DNA from: Liolophura sinensis
Taxonomy: Eukaryota > Mollusca > Polyplacophora > Chitonida > Chitonidae
Reading direction: 5' to 3'
Assembly: GCF_032854445.1 (NCBI RefSeq)
Contig: NC_088295.1
Coordinates: 39,979,385-40,043,384, forward strand
Length of the DNA: 64,000 nucleotides
Of this stretch, positions 12,378 to 25,700 are shown piece after piece. Position 1 is the stretch's first letter. Each line of letters begins with the position of its first letter. Both the position numbers and the translations under genes were made by a program. Under the pieces are notes generated by a model. That model had not been told where the DNA came from. It was given only the letters and a program-made list of their open reading frames with translations, and ran no database searches.

Positions 12378-13664
12378 TGTTCCACTTGGGCAAGAGGACT
12401 CTGCACACAAAGCTCTCTGCCAGGACATCTTGGGCCTTGCAGCCCAAAGCATCTGAACAACAGTGGTAGCTTGTAATGAGGAAGTGTGGTTCTACCAATC
12501 CTGGTGATTATCAGATCAATATGACACCCGTTAAGCTGATGTGATCTAAGAAAAACACACAAGTAGACTGAGTCTGAAGCTAAATCTCGGCTCATCCGCG
12601 CTCACCGTGAAGAGGTGAAATGTGTAATCAGCCTAACAACCTGAAACCAATTGGTCAAACTCAATGACTTGGAAGTAGTGGAGAACACTCGTCATCAGTA
12701 ATTACAGCTTCCTTCCTGCTAGCCCTCTTGCACCCCGCTATAGGGCACGCTATTGATAACAATCCTTGTCTTCTAATTTACCCTGGCTTAGAGTTCCACC
12801 ACCACATGACATGCCCATCCAGCTTTCAGGTGCACAAACACTTGAGCTTCCCAAGCTTTGTCCCCAAGGCCTTGGATTCTATATCTACCAGAAGCTTTAG
12901 GCACATTCCAGAGAGACTGTTTTAACTTTATCTAGCTTCCCCCACTGACCTCGATGTGTTTTCAATGGGTCCGCTAACGGTTCTGCAAAAACCACTAAAG
13001 AAGAATGATGAAGGAGTGTTAGTTTATGTGACGAATCCTTATTCTAAAATACATTGGATTCAAATTTCCAAGGATCACATCATTTCTGTGACAGAAGAGA
13101 AGACATCCCATAGTCTAATGGCTGGACAGAAAACTTTGATATTTGACTTCTGAGAAACAAAAACTATACTAAGTGATTTTCTGCACCATGTAATCATTTT
13201 CCTAAATTGGAAGGTTTCAGTTATTACAGTTGCTGTTCGTTAGCCAGAATACTATTTATTAAATCTAGCTGCTCCAGGACAACATAACATGAGCCAAAAG
13301 TTTTTACTGGGCATTTCCATTGGTTGTTTAAAATGTTTTTGCTCGGGGGCATCGTGTGATATGAAAGTGGAAATTCATTTAACGTCTTCGCACTGCAGCA
13401 GGTCTTCTTTCAAATGAATTTCAGTTATATTTTAGACAAATTCTGCCTTGAAGGATAAATGTTAGGCTGGAATTCAAGTAGTCACACTTTGATTTTGTTG
13501 TTTTTTATTATAATTATTATTTGTTTGTGTTTTCATTTTACAATTCCAATTTCAAAACTTGATGCTGGACACTGAATGTTTTACAAACTGAAAAATAAGG
13601 CATAAGGCTGGCAGTAAGAAAAATTCCTACATTGATGTTTCATTGGTTTTGAAATATATAATAT

Positions 13665-13900
13665 TTATTTGCTGGTGTTTATCACCATGCATGCATGCTC
13701 AAGAATTTACTAATACAATAGTACTAGTACATATGAGTGCATGGAGGAAGTTGAGAACTAGGAGTCAAACCACCAACTGTCACCAGTCAGGTCTCTCAGA
13801 TTATACTGTTAAAATGGGGTAGTGTTGTGGAGTCACACCAGAAATTGAACTGGGATCCCAGAGCTGTGTGAAGTCCAGCACTTTACCAAATGAGCTAGAG
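13665..13900 (-). repeat. Degraded tRNA-derived SINE with a different head
   Basis: The minus strand reads TAGCTCATTTGGTAAAGTGC followed by GGGATCCCAGTTCAATTTC, a plausible A-box and B-box pair. The other end has a TATTTATTTGCTGGTG tail like family 1. It is not a functional tRNA gene because no cloverleaf can be formed. Confidence 0.5.
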
Positions 13901-15689
13901 AGAAACATCCACTGGCCACTGCCTCTAAGTAAAGCTCTGAAATACACGACTCATTACATAGAATTTAACTTTCACCACTACCTTATTTCTTCTAATTTTT
14001 GGGGACACATGGTCTGCTCTATTTAACCAGTATACATGTAACTGTAGCAAGAGTATTTAGTTTCTTTTTTCTCACATGGTTAGTCCATCTAATGAACAAC
14101 ATACTAATATCTGTACTTTTCCAAAAAGCTGGGAAAGAAATACAATATTCTGCTTTCCGCACTACTAAAAAAACATTAGAAGAATTAGGATATACCATCT
14201 ACCATGAGAAAATCTGGTGGAAATCCCTATCCCAAGAGTCAACTGTACCTGATATCAGATTCAAACTGCAATTGTACTTACAGGACAGACAAAAGTAGAT
14301 CAGCCAAATCCGTGACAGGTGTTACCAGACACAGTGTAAACTATGACATTGTTGAATATGTCAATCATAATGCACAGACATTTGAACAGTAAAGACAGGC
14401 AAATCTTTTGCAAGAGATGCTGCAGCCTTTCGGTCAGCTTTCAAACACTTATATGTCTGTGGCGTTAAGTTTGTTTTCAGTGTTGTGCACAAAGGTGGTG
14501 GTACTTCAGTTTACCCCTCCCGATAACCCTAACTGTCATGATATAAGTCAAAGAAGAAATAAATCATGAGTGCTATGCTGTACACTGATCAATTAAATTA
14601 ATGATTTGTATCAACAATATTAATACGCACATGTACAATGAACACATCTGTTTTTTTTGTGTGTGTGTGTATTCCACACATTGTTCCAGAAACATAAGGC
14701 CTCCTATACTGAAAGATGGCCCAAATATTACAAAATATGCCCTTGCTATATAAATAATACACTGTAGTATATTTTGAGATATACGCTGTATATTATATAT
14801 TATACATGTCAAAACCACACTGTAACCTTATAATTAGATCCTTGAGCAGTACGTTTTTAAATCAATACTGGCTGTCTGAACCACCTGGTCAACTCACGGA
14901 TTCCGCCACATGCATGCTGATTACACTATTTGTTGGGCATTGGTTGAGGTTGACAACACACAGGATTAGACTCACGGAAGACCAACATGGCATGCATATC
15001 AGAATGCCACATTCGGCAAAAGTTTGTATGTAACTTGTTGAGGTTGTTTTCCCCAACTCATTCTGATTTCTTAATTCAAACATAAAACAAACTGCATTTG
15101 TATAAATAAAATCTGTTTAGAGTCTTTAAATAACAATCAAGTCAATACATTAATCATTTTGCCACAAATACATAAATTGGTAATATCGAAGACATCAGAA
15201 CTCGGCAACCTTTCACTTCATATAGAAATACTTAATGTTTAAACTGTTATTTAAACGACACATTCATGTATTTTATACAAAGAGCATGGATAAGCAGTTA
15301 AAAAAAAGCACCATACTATGAAGAACATGGATCAAGGGACCTACACAAATCCAATGTCCCACCATCCCATCTCGTATAAAACACAACTTTATCATTATCA
15401 CTCCACTGTCAGGAAAGTAACTGTTATATCTTAACGTCACAAAAAGATTTAAGATATATACTCTGTGTGTGGGAACAACTGGTTGACTTAATATCTGCAA
15501 AGGTAGTTTTAAACGAATGTGTGTGTGTGCTTGAGTGACAGTTGGAAATGGGGGTCTTGAATGAAGACAACTGACTGATATCCCTGTATGTAACACATTA
15601 TTTATTCAACCTTTTTGCTTATTAACTTGGTGGTGTTTTAAGCATATTTTCTGACTAAACATGCCCCATGGTATATATATGTATGTGTG

Positions 15690-16000
15690 TATGCTTGAGG
15701 TTTAACGCAGTAGTTATGACATATAACAATGTCTCCTTCACGTGGCAGGACGAATTCACGAGGCAAAGTGCTGTCGCCACTGAAGTATCATGCCGAAGAC
15801 ACCAGGCATGACACCCCACCCAATCACATTACACTGACACCAGGTCAACCAGTCATGTTACCTTGCTCTGACCGCTCAGTGCTGAGGGCCAAGCGAGGCA
15901 GCAGAAAGTACCATTTTTGAAGTCTTTGGTGTGGCCCAACCTGAGTTGGATCCCTTGAGGCAGATGCTCTTACCATTAGGCTCATGAAGAGATCCCCATG
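15690..16000 (-). repeat. SINE family 2, long copy with tRNA-like head
   Basis: It shares TTTAACGCAGTAGTTATGAC-type sequence, TCGCCACTGAAGTATCATGC and AGTCTTTGGTGTGGCCCAAC with other copies. The minus-strand head reads GAGCCTAATGGTAAGAGCAT and GGATCCAACTCAGG, which resemble Pol III boxes. Confidence 0.65.
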
Positions 16001-16370
16001 GTATAGGCAGCACACCAAACAAGAAATCATAACATTAATAAAAAAATCAGCGCCGATATCTTGCCTTCACAGTTGCCTTCAACATACAAAAACATTGAAG
16101 AAACAGGGTAATCTAAAATGAATCAAGATGTCCAGTATGCAATGAAGATGTCCAGTATGCAATCAAGATGCACTCAAGATTCCCAATATGCTTTTTCTTT
16201 TTGACATTTACATAACACTTTATGTAACACACTGTTCATGAAAATAACTTCCAGGGCACACACACAAAACACACTGTAGCACTCTTAATGTGAAGAATCA
16301 ATGATTATGCCTTTATGTCATTTCAGCAATATTTATGCCAAGTGTTTGTAGCTTTCAATGAGATGACTTC

Positions 16371-16462
16371 TTTATTTATTTGATTGGCATTTTACACTGT
16401 AATCAAGAATACATGTATTTCTCTTACACAACGGCATTTCAGCATTATGGTAGGTGGCTACC
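16371..16462 (-). repeat. SINE family 1, tail fragment
   Basis: TTATTTGATTGGCATTTTAC followed by AGCATTATGGTAGGTGG. It is truncated and lies just downstream of TRAF7 exon 16604-16738. Confidence 0.65.
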
Positions 16463-16603
16463 GGTCAATGGGTCTCCAGCCAGCTACAGTAGTCCATCAG
16501 CATTTGTTGCCTTCACCTTTATACCGAGGAAAACACCTGTAATTTTCACTGCTAAACCGGCTCCTAATAGCCTATGTACAGTGACTAATGTACATATACT
16601 TAC

Positions 16604-16738
16604 TCGTATTGACCGGTCGTATGACGCACTGAAAACTTTTGTCCCTGAATTCACCGTGTCCATGACAGCAAGGGCATAAACAGTCCCGGAATGTCCAACA
16701 AGTGTAACTCCTTGTTTGTATGTCCCTGCCTCCCATAC
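16604..16738 (-). CDS. TRAF7: TRAF7 exon: WD40 blade 6, last exon found
   Basis: A 135-nt exon of 45 codons. It includes [21 protein letters not shown] and [12 protein letters not shown]. The donor CGA/GTAAGT shows that the gene continues. The expected next exon would open with Val-Trp and encode about 44 residues to the stop. I searched the plus strand from 16603 to 1 by eye for the reverse complement of AG/GTN-TGG and found no match with a TRAF7-like continuation. Confidence 0.93.
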
Positions 16739-19700
16739 CTGGTTTAAATAAAACAAGGCCACCAAAATAAAGTACAGAATTGAACGCAAGTTATATCAAA
16801 TCACATCATCACGATGACAACTTTCAAAATACACAGCTGTAAATCATTAAGAGAATACCCTAAATCTTCAACCTTTTCAACCACCTCTGCAAACGATATT
16901 TTGGTAAATCCTGACAGAACAATGGGGGGAAAAGAAATAATCTGCATGGTTCTATGAAGCTTGCATCTTTAATGACGCACACAAACCTTGTTTGCCATGC
17001 TTTTCATAGCAATTGTACGCATAAATTTCACATCAAAAAAGGTGGTTTACTGGTTGAAAAGGTTGAAGAATTCCAGTACATGAAATACTCCATCAAGTTT
17101 CCCCCAAAACAAAGAAAATTTAATGTGTTAAATAGGTTTGATTTCCACACATCCGTTTTACCTGTAAATTTCTTTGAAATGCAAAATTATCATATTTCAC
17201 AATGTCACAATGTATCTTCAGTTTGCTTACATGGCAAGCAGGCATGATGACAAGAAAAGCATTAGTGAACTGTCTATCATTAGCCTAACTCTCACTCATT
17301 CAAGCCAGTAAAAGGGTAAGCTAGCCCAATGCATGAATTCCGAGTGTTGCTTTTCCCGTTTTTTGCCGAAATTTATTCGTGTCAGTGTAAAATTGTAACC
17401 GCATACCCGGACAAGCTGAGATGATGTAAATTCTCACCAAAAGCTGTAAAAATATTATAAATTAGCCATTTGTGGTGCCTGAAATATCATGTATAAGCTC
17501 TGTTATAACTCTGCACTATATTTAGCACTTGAATTACAAAATTTTGCACTGAAGAAAATCGTGTACTGTGCATGTAGGATATGGTTTGGCATTTACCAAA
17601 TAATTGCAGAAACAATCAAAACTCGATCTGTGTATTATCATGATTATGTGTGAATTAGTAACTACGCCGGGAACTAGAACATCTGTACGTTTTTTTTTTT
17701 CTCTTCTAAGGGAACAAACAAGGTTAGTGTCAAACAATGCAACATTTGTTATAAGTTAGATGAATTTATTTGTGAATGTTAGTGCATATCGTAATACCCT
17801 ATCTGGATGATGGTTGCACCCTACTTCCATCCTACGCTGATGGTACACCCATCTTGGCTGTATGATGTGAACATCTTCCCGTGATATTACGCCCTTCCTA
17901 CGCAGATGCTCTGACCCACATCCGTGCCAGATATATCATTAGGATCGAGCATTACAGCAGCATTTTTCAAGGGGCACATTTTGCTTGATTCTGACTGATT
18001 CATCCAGCTTGTAGGGCCATGTAAGAGTTTCTTGTGACGTAAATAGTATCACTTTTAAGGCTTTTGTGTGCTTCCGAAACTGTGCGTTTTACATACAAAA
18101 CTTTATGTGACATACGGTAAATGGATACTTACGTCTAATTGAAAACCATTATTTTAATATGTACATCTGCATGCACATATTTAATTTTATTCATTATGCA
18201 TTTATATTAAAAATTTTCTCATTTAGAGGAAGATGTACCAAACTACTGTAGTGACATTCAGATTTCACATCTCAGACACATTTATTAATGTACCAGGGGT
18301 AACAGGGGAAACCATATGGCCCATATATAACAAATGAGACTGTCAGTTCCTATAAGAAAGCTTTTACTGGTTCAGGTATGACAATGCAAATAATCTGGCG
18401 ACATCTGTGGCCTTAACCATAATGATTTATGTATTTATTTTTTTGATTGGTGTTTTATGTTATACTCTAGAACACTTCACTTATATGATGGGGGCCAACA
18501 TTACGGTGGGAAGAAACCGGGCAGAGCACGACAAAAAACACACCCATCCCCTAGACGAACTCACACCCACTCCATTGGTAAGAGTGACTGGGCTGTGCTA
18601 GAACACTAACCACCCTTACCTAAAATCAAATGCATCCATAAACCGTTTAATTTCATTAACTGTGCTGTGAACAACTACTTCACAAGTACACAATTTTTGT
18701 AATATTGCTACATGTGTAGCTCAAATACATACATGTACATATGGAAGGTAGTCAACCATGTAGATTTTTGGTTGACGCTGCTATGTTCATAGTTCACATG
18801 ATGAGCACATAGAACAATGTACCAAATGTATCTTGAAGCCAATTCTATCAAATTGATTACACTATAGAATACATACAGGTGCAGTTTCATTTACACCTGT
18901 ATGACAGCTAAGTACAATGAATTTCCTGGCTGGGAAGATCACTTGGCCATGCAGTCATCAATCTGTGGCAGGATGCATTGTGCAGTATACTGACCATACA
19001 CCAGCAGTCCTTTAATTATTTCCTGTGGTCTCTCTATCAAAGCCTTACTGCTGCTAACATCTATTCTTGCTTTACAGTTAAACTATTGAATGCATACTAG
19101 TTTGCTTTATACAGGTGAGAGGTGATGTGGTGAGTGCAGAAGATGATCATCCACTTATAATCTCATAGATGATTTATAACCTGGACATGTTTACAGTGGA
19201 GAAGCGGTAAGTTGTAAGTGCAAGAAGCAAAGGGCATAGGTGATGGTGGGAGTAGCAATGTCTCCCTGCAAGCTGCAGATGGTCGTGGGTTATCACCAGC
19301 GCTCTGCCTGGTTTCCTCCCACCACAATGCTGGCTGCCTGGTTTCCTCCCACCACAATGTTGGCTGCTGGTGTACAAGTGAAATACATGTATTCTTGAGT
19401 ATGGCGTAACACACCAATCAAATGAATAAATAAATAAATAACATGGGTAGAGGAAATTAGGGTGCCTGTTATAAACTAACAGTGAGCTTTACCCAGATGC
19501 TATATACCTATATGTCATACTGGATGCGATGACTCTGTTGCCTGGATAGGATCATAACAAAGACTTCAAAAATGGTACTTGCTGCTGCCTTGCTTGGCAC
19601 TCAGCACTGAGAGGTGACAGCGTGGAAAAGGGAACTAGTTGGCCTGGTGTCAGTATAATGTGACTACGTGGGGTGTCATGTCTGGTGTATTTGGCACAAT

Positions 19701-22700
19701 ACTTCAGTGGTGCCAGCACATTGACGGCATGGATTTGCCCTGACACAAGAAGTCACAATATATCTACATACACCTAATGACTCCTTGGGGTGTCATTTGG
19801 TGTCTTCAGCATACTCCTGTTTACAGCTATAAGTTGCATCTCGTACGTCCTAGCGATATAAAGACAAGCATTTTAATAAGCACAGTTCTTGTACAGGTGC
19901 CACACAGGACATGCGGAGTGCCAATTATGCCACATCCTGACATAAACGTGACACAGGTGAGATAAACAGACTTACATGGATACAGTTTTTCGTAGGTGCC
20001 ACACAGGACATGCTGAGTGCCAATTATGCCACATCCTGACATAAACGTGACAGAGGTGAGATAAACAGACTTACATGGATACAGTTCTCGTAGGTGCCAC
20101 ACAGGATATGCTGTGTGCTGATGGCAATGCTGTACACACTGCCTCCTGAGGTCTCCAGGATCTGAACACATTCCAGCGTCTCCAGGTCCCAGATCTGATA
20201 AAAACACCAAAAAATACACTTAAAATGTCTGTTAAATATCTGAGATTTTAACAGTATTTATTGCACACTCCAATTTTGCACAAAATTTCTCCCCCCAAAA
20301 GTTATTTTGACAGACAAAATGACTTAAAATATTACTTTTTCTGCTACAACCTACATTTTTCTGGCAGCATATAATCCTACCTTCTAAAGAAACTTTGACA
20401 CCCATTAATGAGATTAATAGAAATAGCAGAATCAAACAAAATCAGCACATTAACTTCATCATGAATGAAATTTTAGGTCTAACAGGGGTAGACAGCAATC
20501 AGTTTAGTACTGTATTTTAAACAGCAAATGTAGTTACAGTTTTAATACTTCATATGTCAATAATCAACATCATTTACTAACTTTATACTGATATGATAAA
20601 CATTCAATAAAATTTCTTTACAACAGCTGTGAAGGACAGCTGGTATTACAGGTCATGACTGCGGTTAAGGATTACAACCATAGCTATTATGGTTTACCAG
20701 AGGATAAAACTAATATAATTTGGTAATTAGATAGCACAAATAATTTATATAATCACATTACATCAGAAATGGAATTATCATAACCGTAGGTTGCTGGCAG
20801 GCCTTCCCACACGAGCTTGACTTGAACTCGCAGTGATGGCATTGGTGAGATGCTCCTAGGTCATTGTGCTGCACTGCCATGCTAACCACTTCATCTCCAT
20901 CAACCAATAAAGTTACCATTACAAACTTAATAGGTTCCTCACACCTCTCACCAGGTACCTACATGTAGCTATTAATCCTTCTCATGTGAAGTCATAACCA
21001 TACCTGAGCACACAGCTTGATTCAAACATGTAATCTAAGTTGGTCAAGGTTGTTACTTTAACCCAGAACACAATTCCTTATATTGCACAGCCCTATTTAA
21101 TTAAATCAGAGACATATTACATTTGGCAGGTGACAGTAACATGTATGTGCTGAATCCCACTGATTGCAGTAGATGGAGAGCTTATGCCACTTATAATACA
21201 TCAAATACTTGGTCTTTATTTCTTAATACAGAGTTTAGAATGTGGCCTTACATATGACAGTATAAAAAAAAAAATTCTCTGCTTTCTTATTGGGGTGTAA
21301 AAATGGCTTTATACTACCCAGTTTTCCTAAGGGTGTGATGGTATCCTACTCTTGTGACGTCAACAGTGACAGCCGTTAAAACAACAACTGGGAAGAAAAC
21401 CTGGATTTGGGGCGCAAGTAAAGCTAGTTCTGCATTCCCAGTATGTGTATCAGTGAGATTATTTCCCAATATTATGGCCCACTGACGGACAGTGTGCATA
21501 AAATAGAGATGTTATTAAGAAATATAAAATATATGTGCGTCAAAAATGAAAAAAAATCTCAAATTTTTTTTTTTATTAAAAATCTCCTGCATTTTCCTAA
21601 AAACCATACTCTTTGTTTTATAGTGCAGGTACCTGTTCATACATCCTATAAATACACATTAAACAAGGTATAAAGGTATGATGGCTGCATGTTTATATTA
21701 CTCATTCTCTGAAGACTGATTTAAATGAAGAATTCTTATATCAAAGTACATGTAATGGCTTCAAATTCTGGAAAATTAGACATACACTATACAAGTTTAA
21801 TATATTTTTGTTCTATTCATAAATTTCATATTTGTTTTTTTTTTGGTATTTCACCACTGTTAATTTGTCATTTGCCTGATGGAGTACAGATCCTCAAACA
21901 TTCACTGTAACCAGATTCTCATGTGGTTTTAGTACAATTTTTAGTTTTACTCAAACTAATAATCTCAAATAAATTCAAATAATCTCAGAGCCTCGTGATA
22001 TGCAATAATATCACTGGGTATCAGAGTTTAATACTTTGGCCTTACAAAATATATGTATATCATGTCTAAATCACAGGAATTTGCTCCCCTGCCCCAGGCC
22101 CTTTATCAGACTTCCAGAGCTGTACACCTACACTTAGTCCGGAAATACTGCCGGTAATGTAACATATGATTGGTGTTTCTGATTGACAGCCAATGGCAAA
22201 CTAAGGAAATGAAGGGCTCTTTTCTCTGAAATTTACCAAAATGAACTGAACTCTGTGGCCGACATTTCATTTATAGCGCAAATCGTAGAGGCCAACAGGT
22301 GGTTATACACAGCCTGAAAAAGATGAGGGGATCAAGTACAGGCCCAAGAGAATCACTGAACGACGAGGAATGCCAGACTTACAGCAGGACTGAGGGACAG
22401 CAGAAATCCCTACATCTTTCAACCAGCTGATTTCAAATTACTGACCTAACTGGTCAAGGTCCTGACTTTAACACCAGAAGCAAATCCTTGGAGGGTCGAG
22501 CTCCAGCTAATATCCACTGATACGCTCCCTCACACTAGGTGGGTAGCATCCTATTCAAGTTGACTCAAGCAGACAGCTCAGATAAAGTCAAATACGCTGC
22601 TCTCTCAATTGTCCATGCTTCAATAATGATGGAACATCCTCAAGACAATGCCATTTTATAGATGTACGCATTCATTTTTTCAACCAGCTAGATCATGTGC

Positions 22701-25700
22701 CCCAAAGATTTACCTTTACATTGATTAATTCGCACAAAATACAGACATTACTTTTGTAATTTACTGTAATTTGAGACCATCTGTTTGAGATACTGCTTTT
22801 ACCTTAACACTGAATCTCATCCTTACCATATTATTCTTTGTAGACCAGGACACACTTGTACGAGGCACACTTAACATTACGAGCATGTAACAGCCCTGGC
22901 GAAGTAATGCCTACACTGCTAGTTGCCGTGGTAATTACGTGCACATAACGTTAAGAAGGCTTCATACCCGTAGGCCCTGGGAATAAAACATCCAATGTTA
23001 AGACAGAATTCAAAATCATTAAGTAACTTGAAATATTTAAAATATGCACTTAATACTGAAACGACCTTTGGGTATCCCCTTCTCTGAATGTTAGAGATTG
23101 TCATTTCCAATTCAAAGCTAGATCAGTACAGTAAAAATATCCATATTATTTGCTTTAACTGTTTGGATGTCGCTGCCAGGGGTATGACATGCAGTTCTGA
23201 TGTTCTTTAACAGGTGGACTAAAATTTTAAAATGGGTTATGCAATTGGCAAAAAGCCCACTGAACATGGTATAACAATATCCGAAAATATATTTTATGAA
23301 TTAAGACGGACCAAAGTCTACGACGGGTTAAAGTCCCTTTTGAAATACAGAGCATAGTAGTAAATTACTGACTTTTGGCAAGTTACTGACAACTTTCTCA
23401 TCTGTGACATACAGATATGCACACCATACTGGTAGATGATGATTTCGTAAGTGAGTGCTTGAGGTTTATTGATGTACTTAACAATTTTTCAGTCATATGA
23501 CCACGAAGGAATCCTTGAGTGCATGTAATGTGCCTCCTTGTTGCAGGACGGATTTCCACAGCTATTTTATCTAGTGTTGCTTCAGTAGGCCCCCCTGCCC
23601 GAGCCACTATACTGTTACGGGTCAACAAGTCGTTGCACTATCCCCTTCTTGCTGGACACCAAGTGAGGAAGTCATAACTTCCTCTTTTAAGGTCTGACTT
23701 GACCCACGATTGACTCGGACAGAAGATGAGTGGTCTTCAACTACCTCAAACTTAATTTATAGACAATGCAAACAGCACTATGAGCACTACTGACAACCCA
23801 AGATAATTGGCCTAACTGCCTTCACTCGGTAGAGCATAGCAACACAGTGAGCCAATAACTCAGTCTCAGACATTATTCCTCTTTTTGAATTTCAAGAATG
23901 TTTCACTACAACTATTAAGACAGTCAGATCTATGGATGACTTGATGTTGTACTCGATAAGAATTCACGCCCATGATGGGAATCAGCATCTTTGGTGGGTG
24001 AAAACATGGTGCCCAGTGTAAACAGTGTCACGAACCTTTAATAACTTTCACCTGCAGAGTGAATCTGTCATATTATTGGCAGAAGAAGACAGCTTAATTA
24101 ATATTGCACAGACATCTATTAATTTTACTTTCCAGTTTTATATCATGATGATGAAGACTACCTGCAAGTTTTGGGACTACTGTCATTCTTGTTGGCAGGC
24201 AATCTAAAGCTTATGGTTTCTGAGGCCGGGGTTAGGGGCAATAATGTCATTTGATATCAGAGAGCCTCTGGCATATAATCACGTTGAATAACCATGGCTT
24301 GCACAGTGTTTATGAAACATCACATTGCAAAGGTCACGGCCTATTTCCCCTGGTCTAACTTATCAAGAAAATGATTCACCAGTGCCATCTTAAATATGCA
24401 TATCTCACTCAATGCTCTTAAGCTTGACATACACGGGAACTTAAGACCCACTCAACTTGATTCGACTGTTGCATCATGTCCCAAGCGCTTATGTATGCAG
24501 GTCTCAGGCTTCGGTGTGGCCTTCGACCTAAAATCTGTAAACTCTTCTACATCGATTTGATGTAAAACTACCGTTAGACTACCCTGACGCGAACATTATT
24601 TCTATTCTATTACCTTGGATGAAGCAAAATGTTTTCGTAATTATAACAAAAACAACATTGCGGTACAGATTAACTGCTAAAAACGCCCCCACTTTCCCCA
24701 AAACGTTGTTTTCATCCAACCAAACATTTTAAAGGGGCGTGACCTAATTCTGGACGAAACCATGATGTAATTTACAGGGGGTGTTAAAATGCGATGCTAA
24801 ATATTGCGGACGTGCTTCACAACTAGGATAGAATAATAAAAAGAATATGTTTGTTTCTCGAAAACAAATCCGACTATACAATACAGAACTATAAAATAAA
24901 ACATCCGCAGGGTTGCTTTCATATTGTCCTGCCTTCAGCGAAGATGCTGTTGTCAGGGTAGGCTTCGGTGAGACAGGCACGGTGTCAAACAGCGACCATA
25001 CTGACAGTGAGCCGGGGAGGTCGCTCATTGCTGGAAGCGAGAGTTCAGGCAGGTCAAAAGTTTTCCCAAACTCTGGTCAACGGCAATATATTAGCGGAAG
25101 TCAGACAATAGCATTTGTGGAGAGAAAAACATGGGTAAATAGACTGAACCAAAACACTGAGGCGTGACTGAAAACTGGGATTTTGCAATTTGGATGGTAT
25201 TGCTACTGTTACGTGTAACACTACAGCACCGGGCATTTGCACTGGAGTGGCATGACCGACATGGGAGTATTTTCAACGGCTTTTTCACTTCCAGCATTTT
25301 CTTATAACACACTTGAAGCATGCAGGATATTGCTGATTTCACGGCGTTATGAAACGGACGGTTTGGTGACATAACTCCATACAATAGATTCATTGCGGTG
25401 GCCTGTCACAGACATAACGTCCATCACAGAAACCCCGGCATCAGCAAGAACTGTGGCTGTCGTAGCCCGGACGCAGTGATTCGTGTACCGGCGGCTAAGT
25501 TTTGCATCGCGGGAAATATCAGACATCATGGATCTGATCTTTTAGGCCCATTGGTTGATTGCCATACCATGGTTTGTGGTCAACTGGGACGTTTAGGAGA
25601 GGCCGCTGAAGGAAAGACTTGCAGGAAGAATTATCAGGTCCGTATGTAAAAAAAAGGAAAAAAAAAAAAAAAAAAAAACTTTTCGTCAAACATTTATTAT

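Larger units (their letters stand above)
9625..16603. other. Region between the peptide gene and the last TRAF7 exon found
   Basis: This stretch holds the peptide gene 3' UTR (to about 10.15 kb), degraded SINEs at 10718-10900, 11092-11420, 13665-13900, 15690-16000 and 16371-16462, and a signal-peptide-like minus-strand ORF (12270-12377). The last TRAF7 exon is expected here but was not found. Confidence 0.5.

Noticed and set aside
13830-13900. Possible tRNA gene on the minus strand
   Set aside because: A-box and B-box-like blocks are present but no cloverleaf or anticodon arm fits. It is the head of a degraded SINE.
19827-20219. A 130-codon minus-strand open frame
   Set aside because: It is an out-of-frame reading of the TRAF7 blade-5 exon and its tandem copies. 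The true coding frame is the 40-codon exon 20075-20194.
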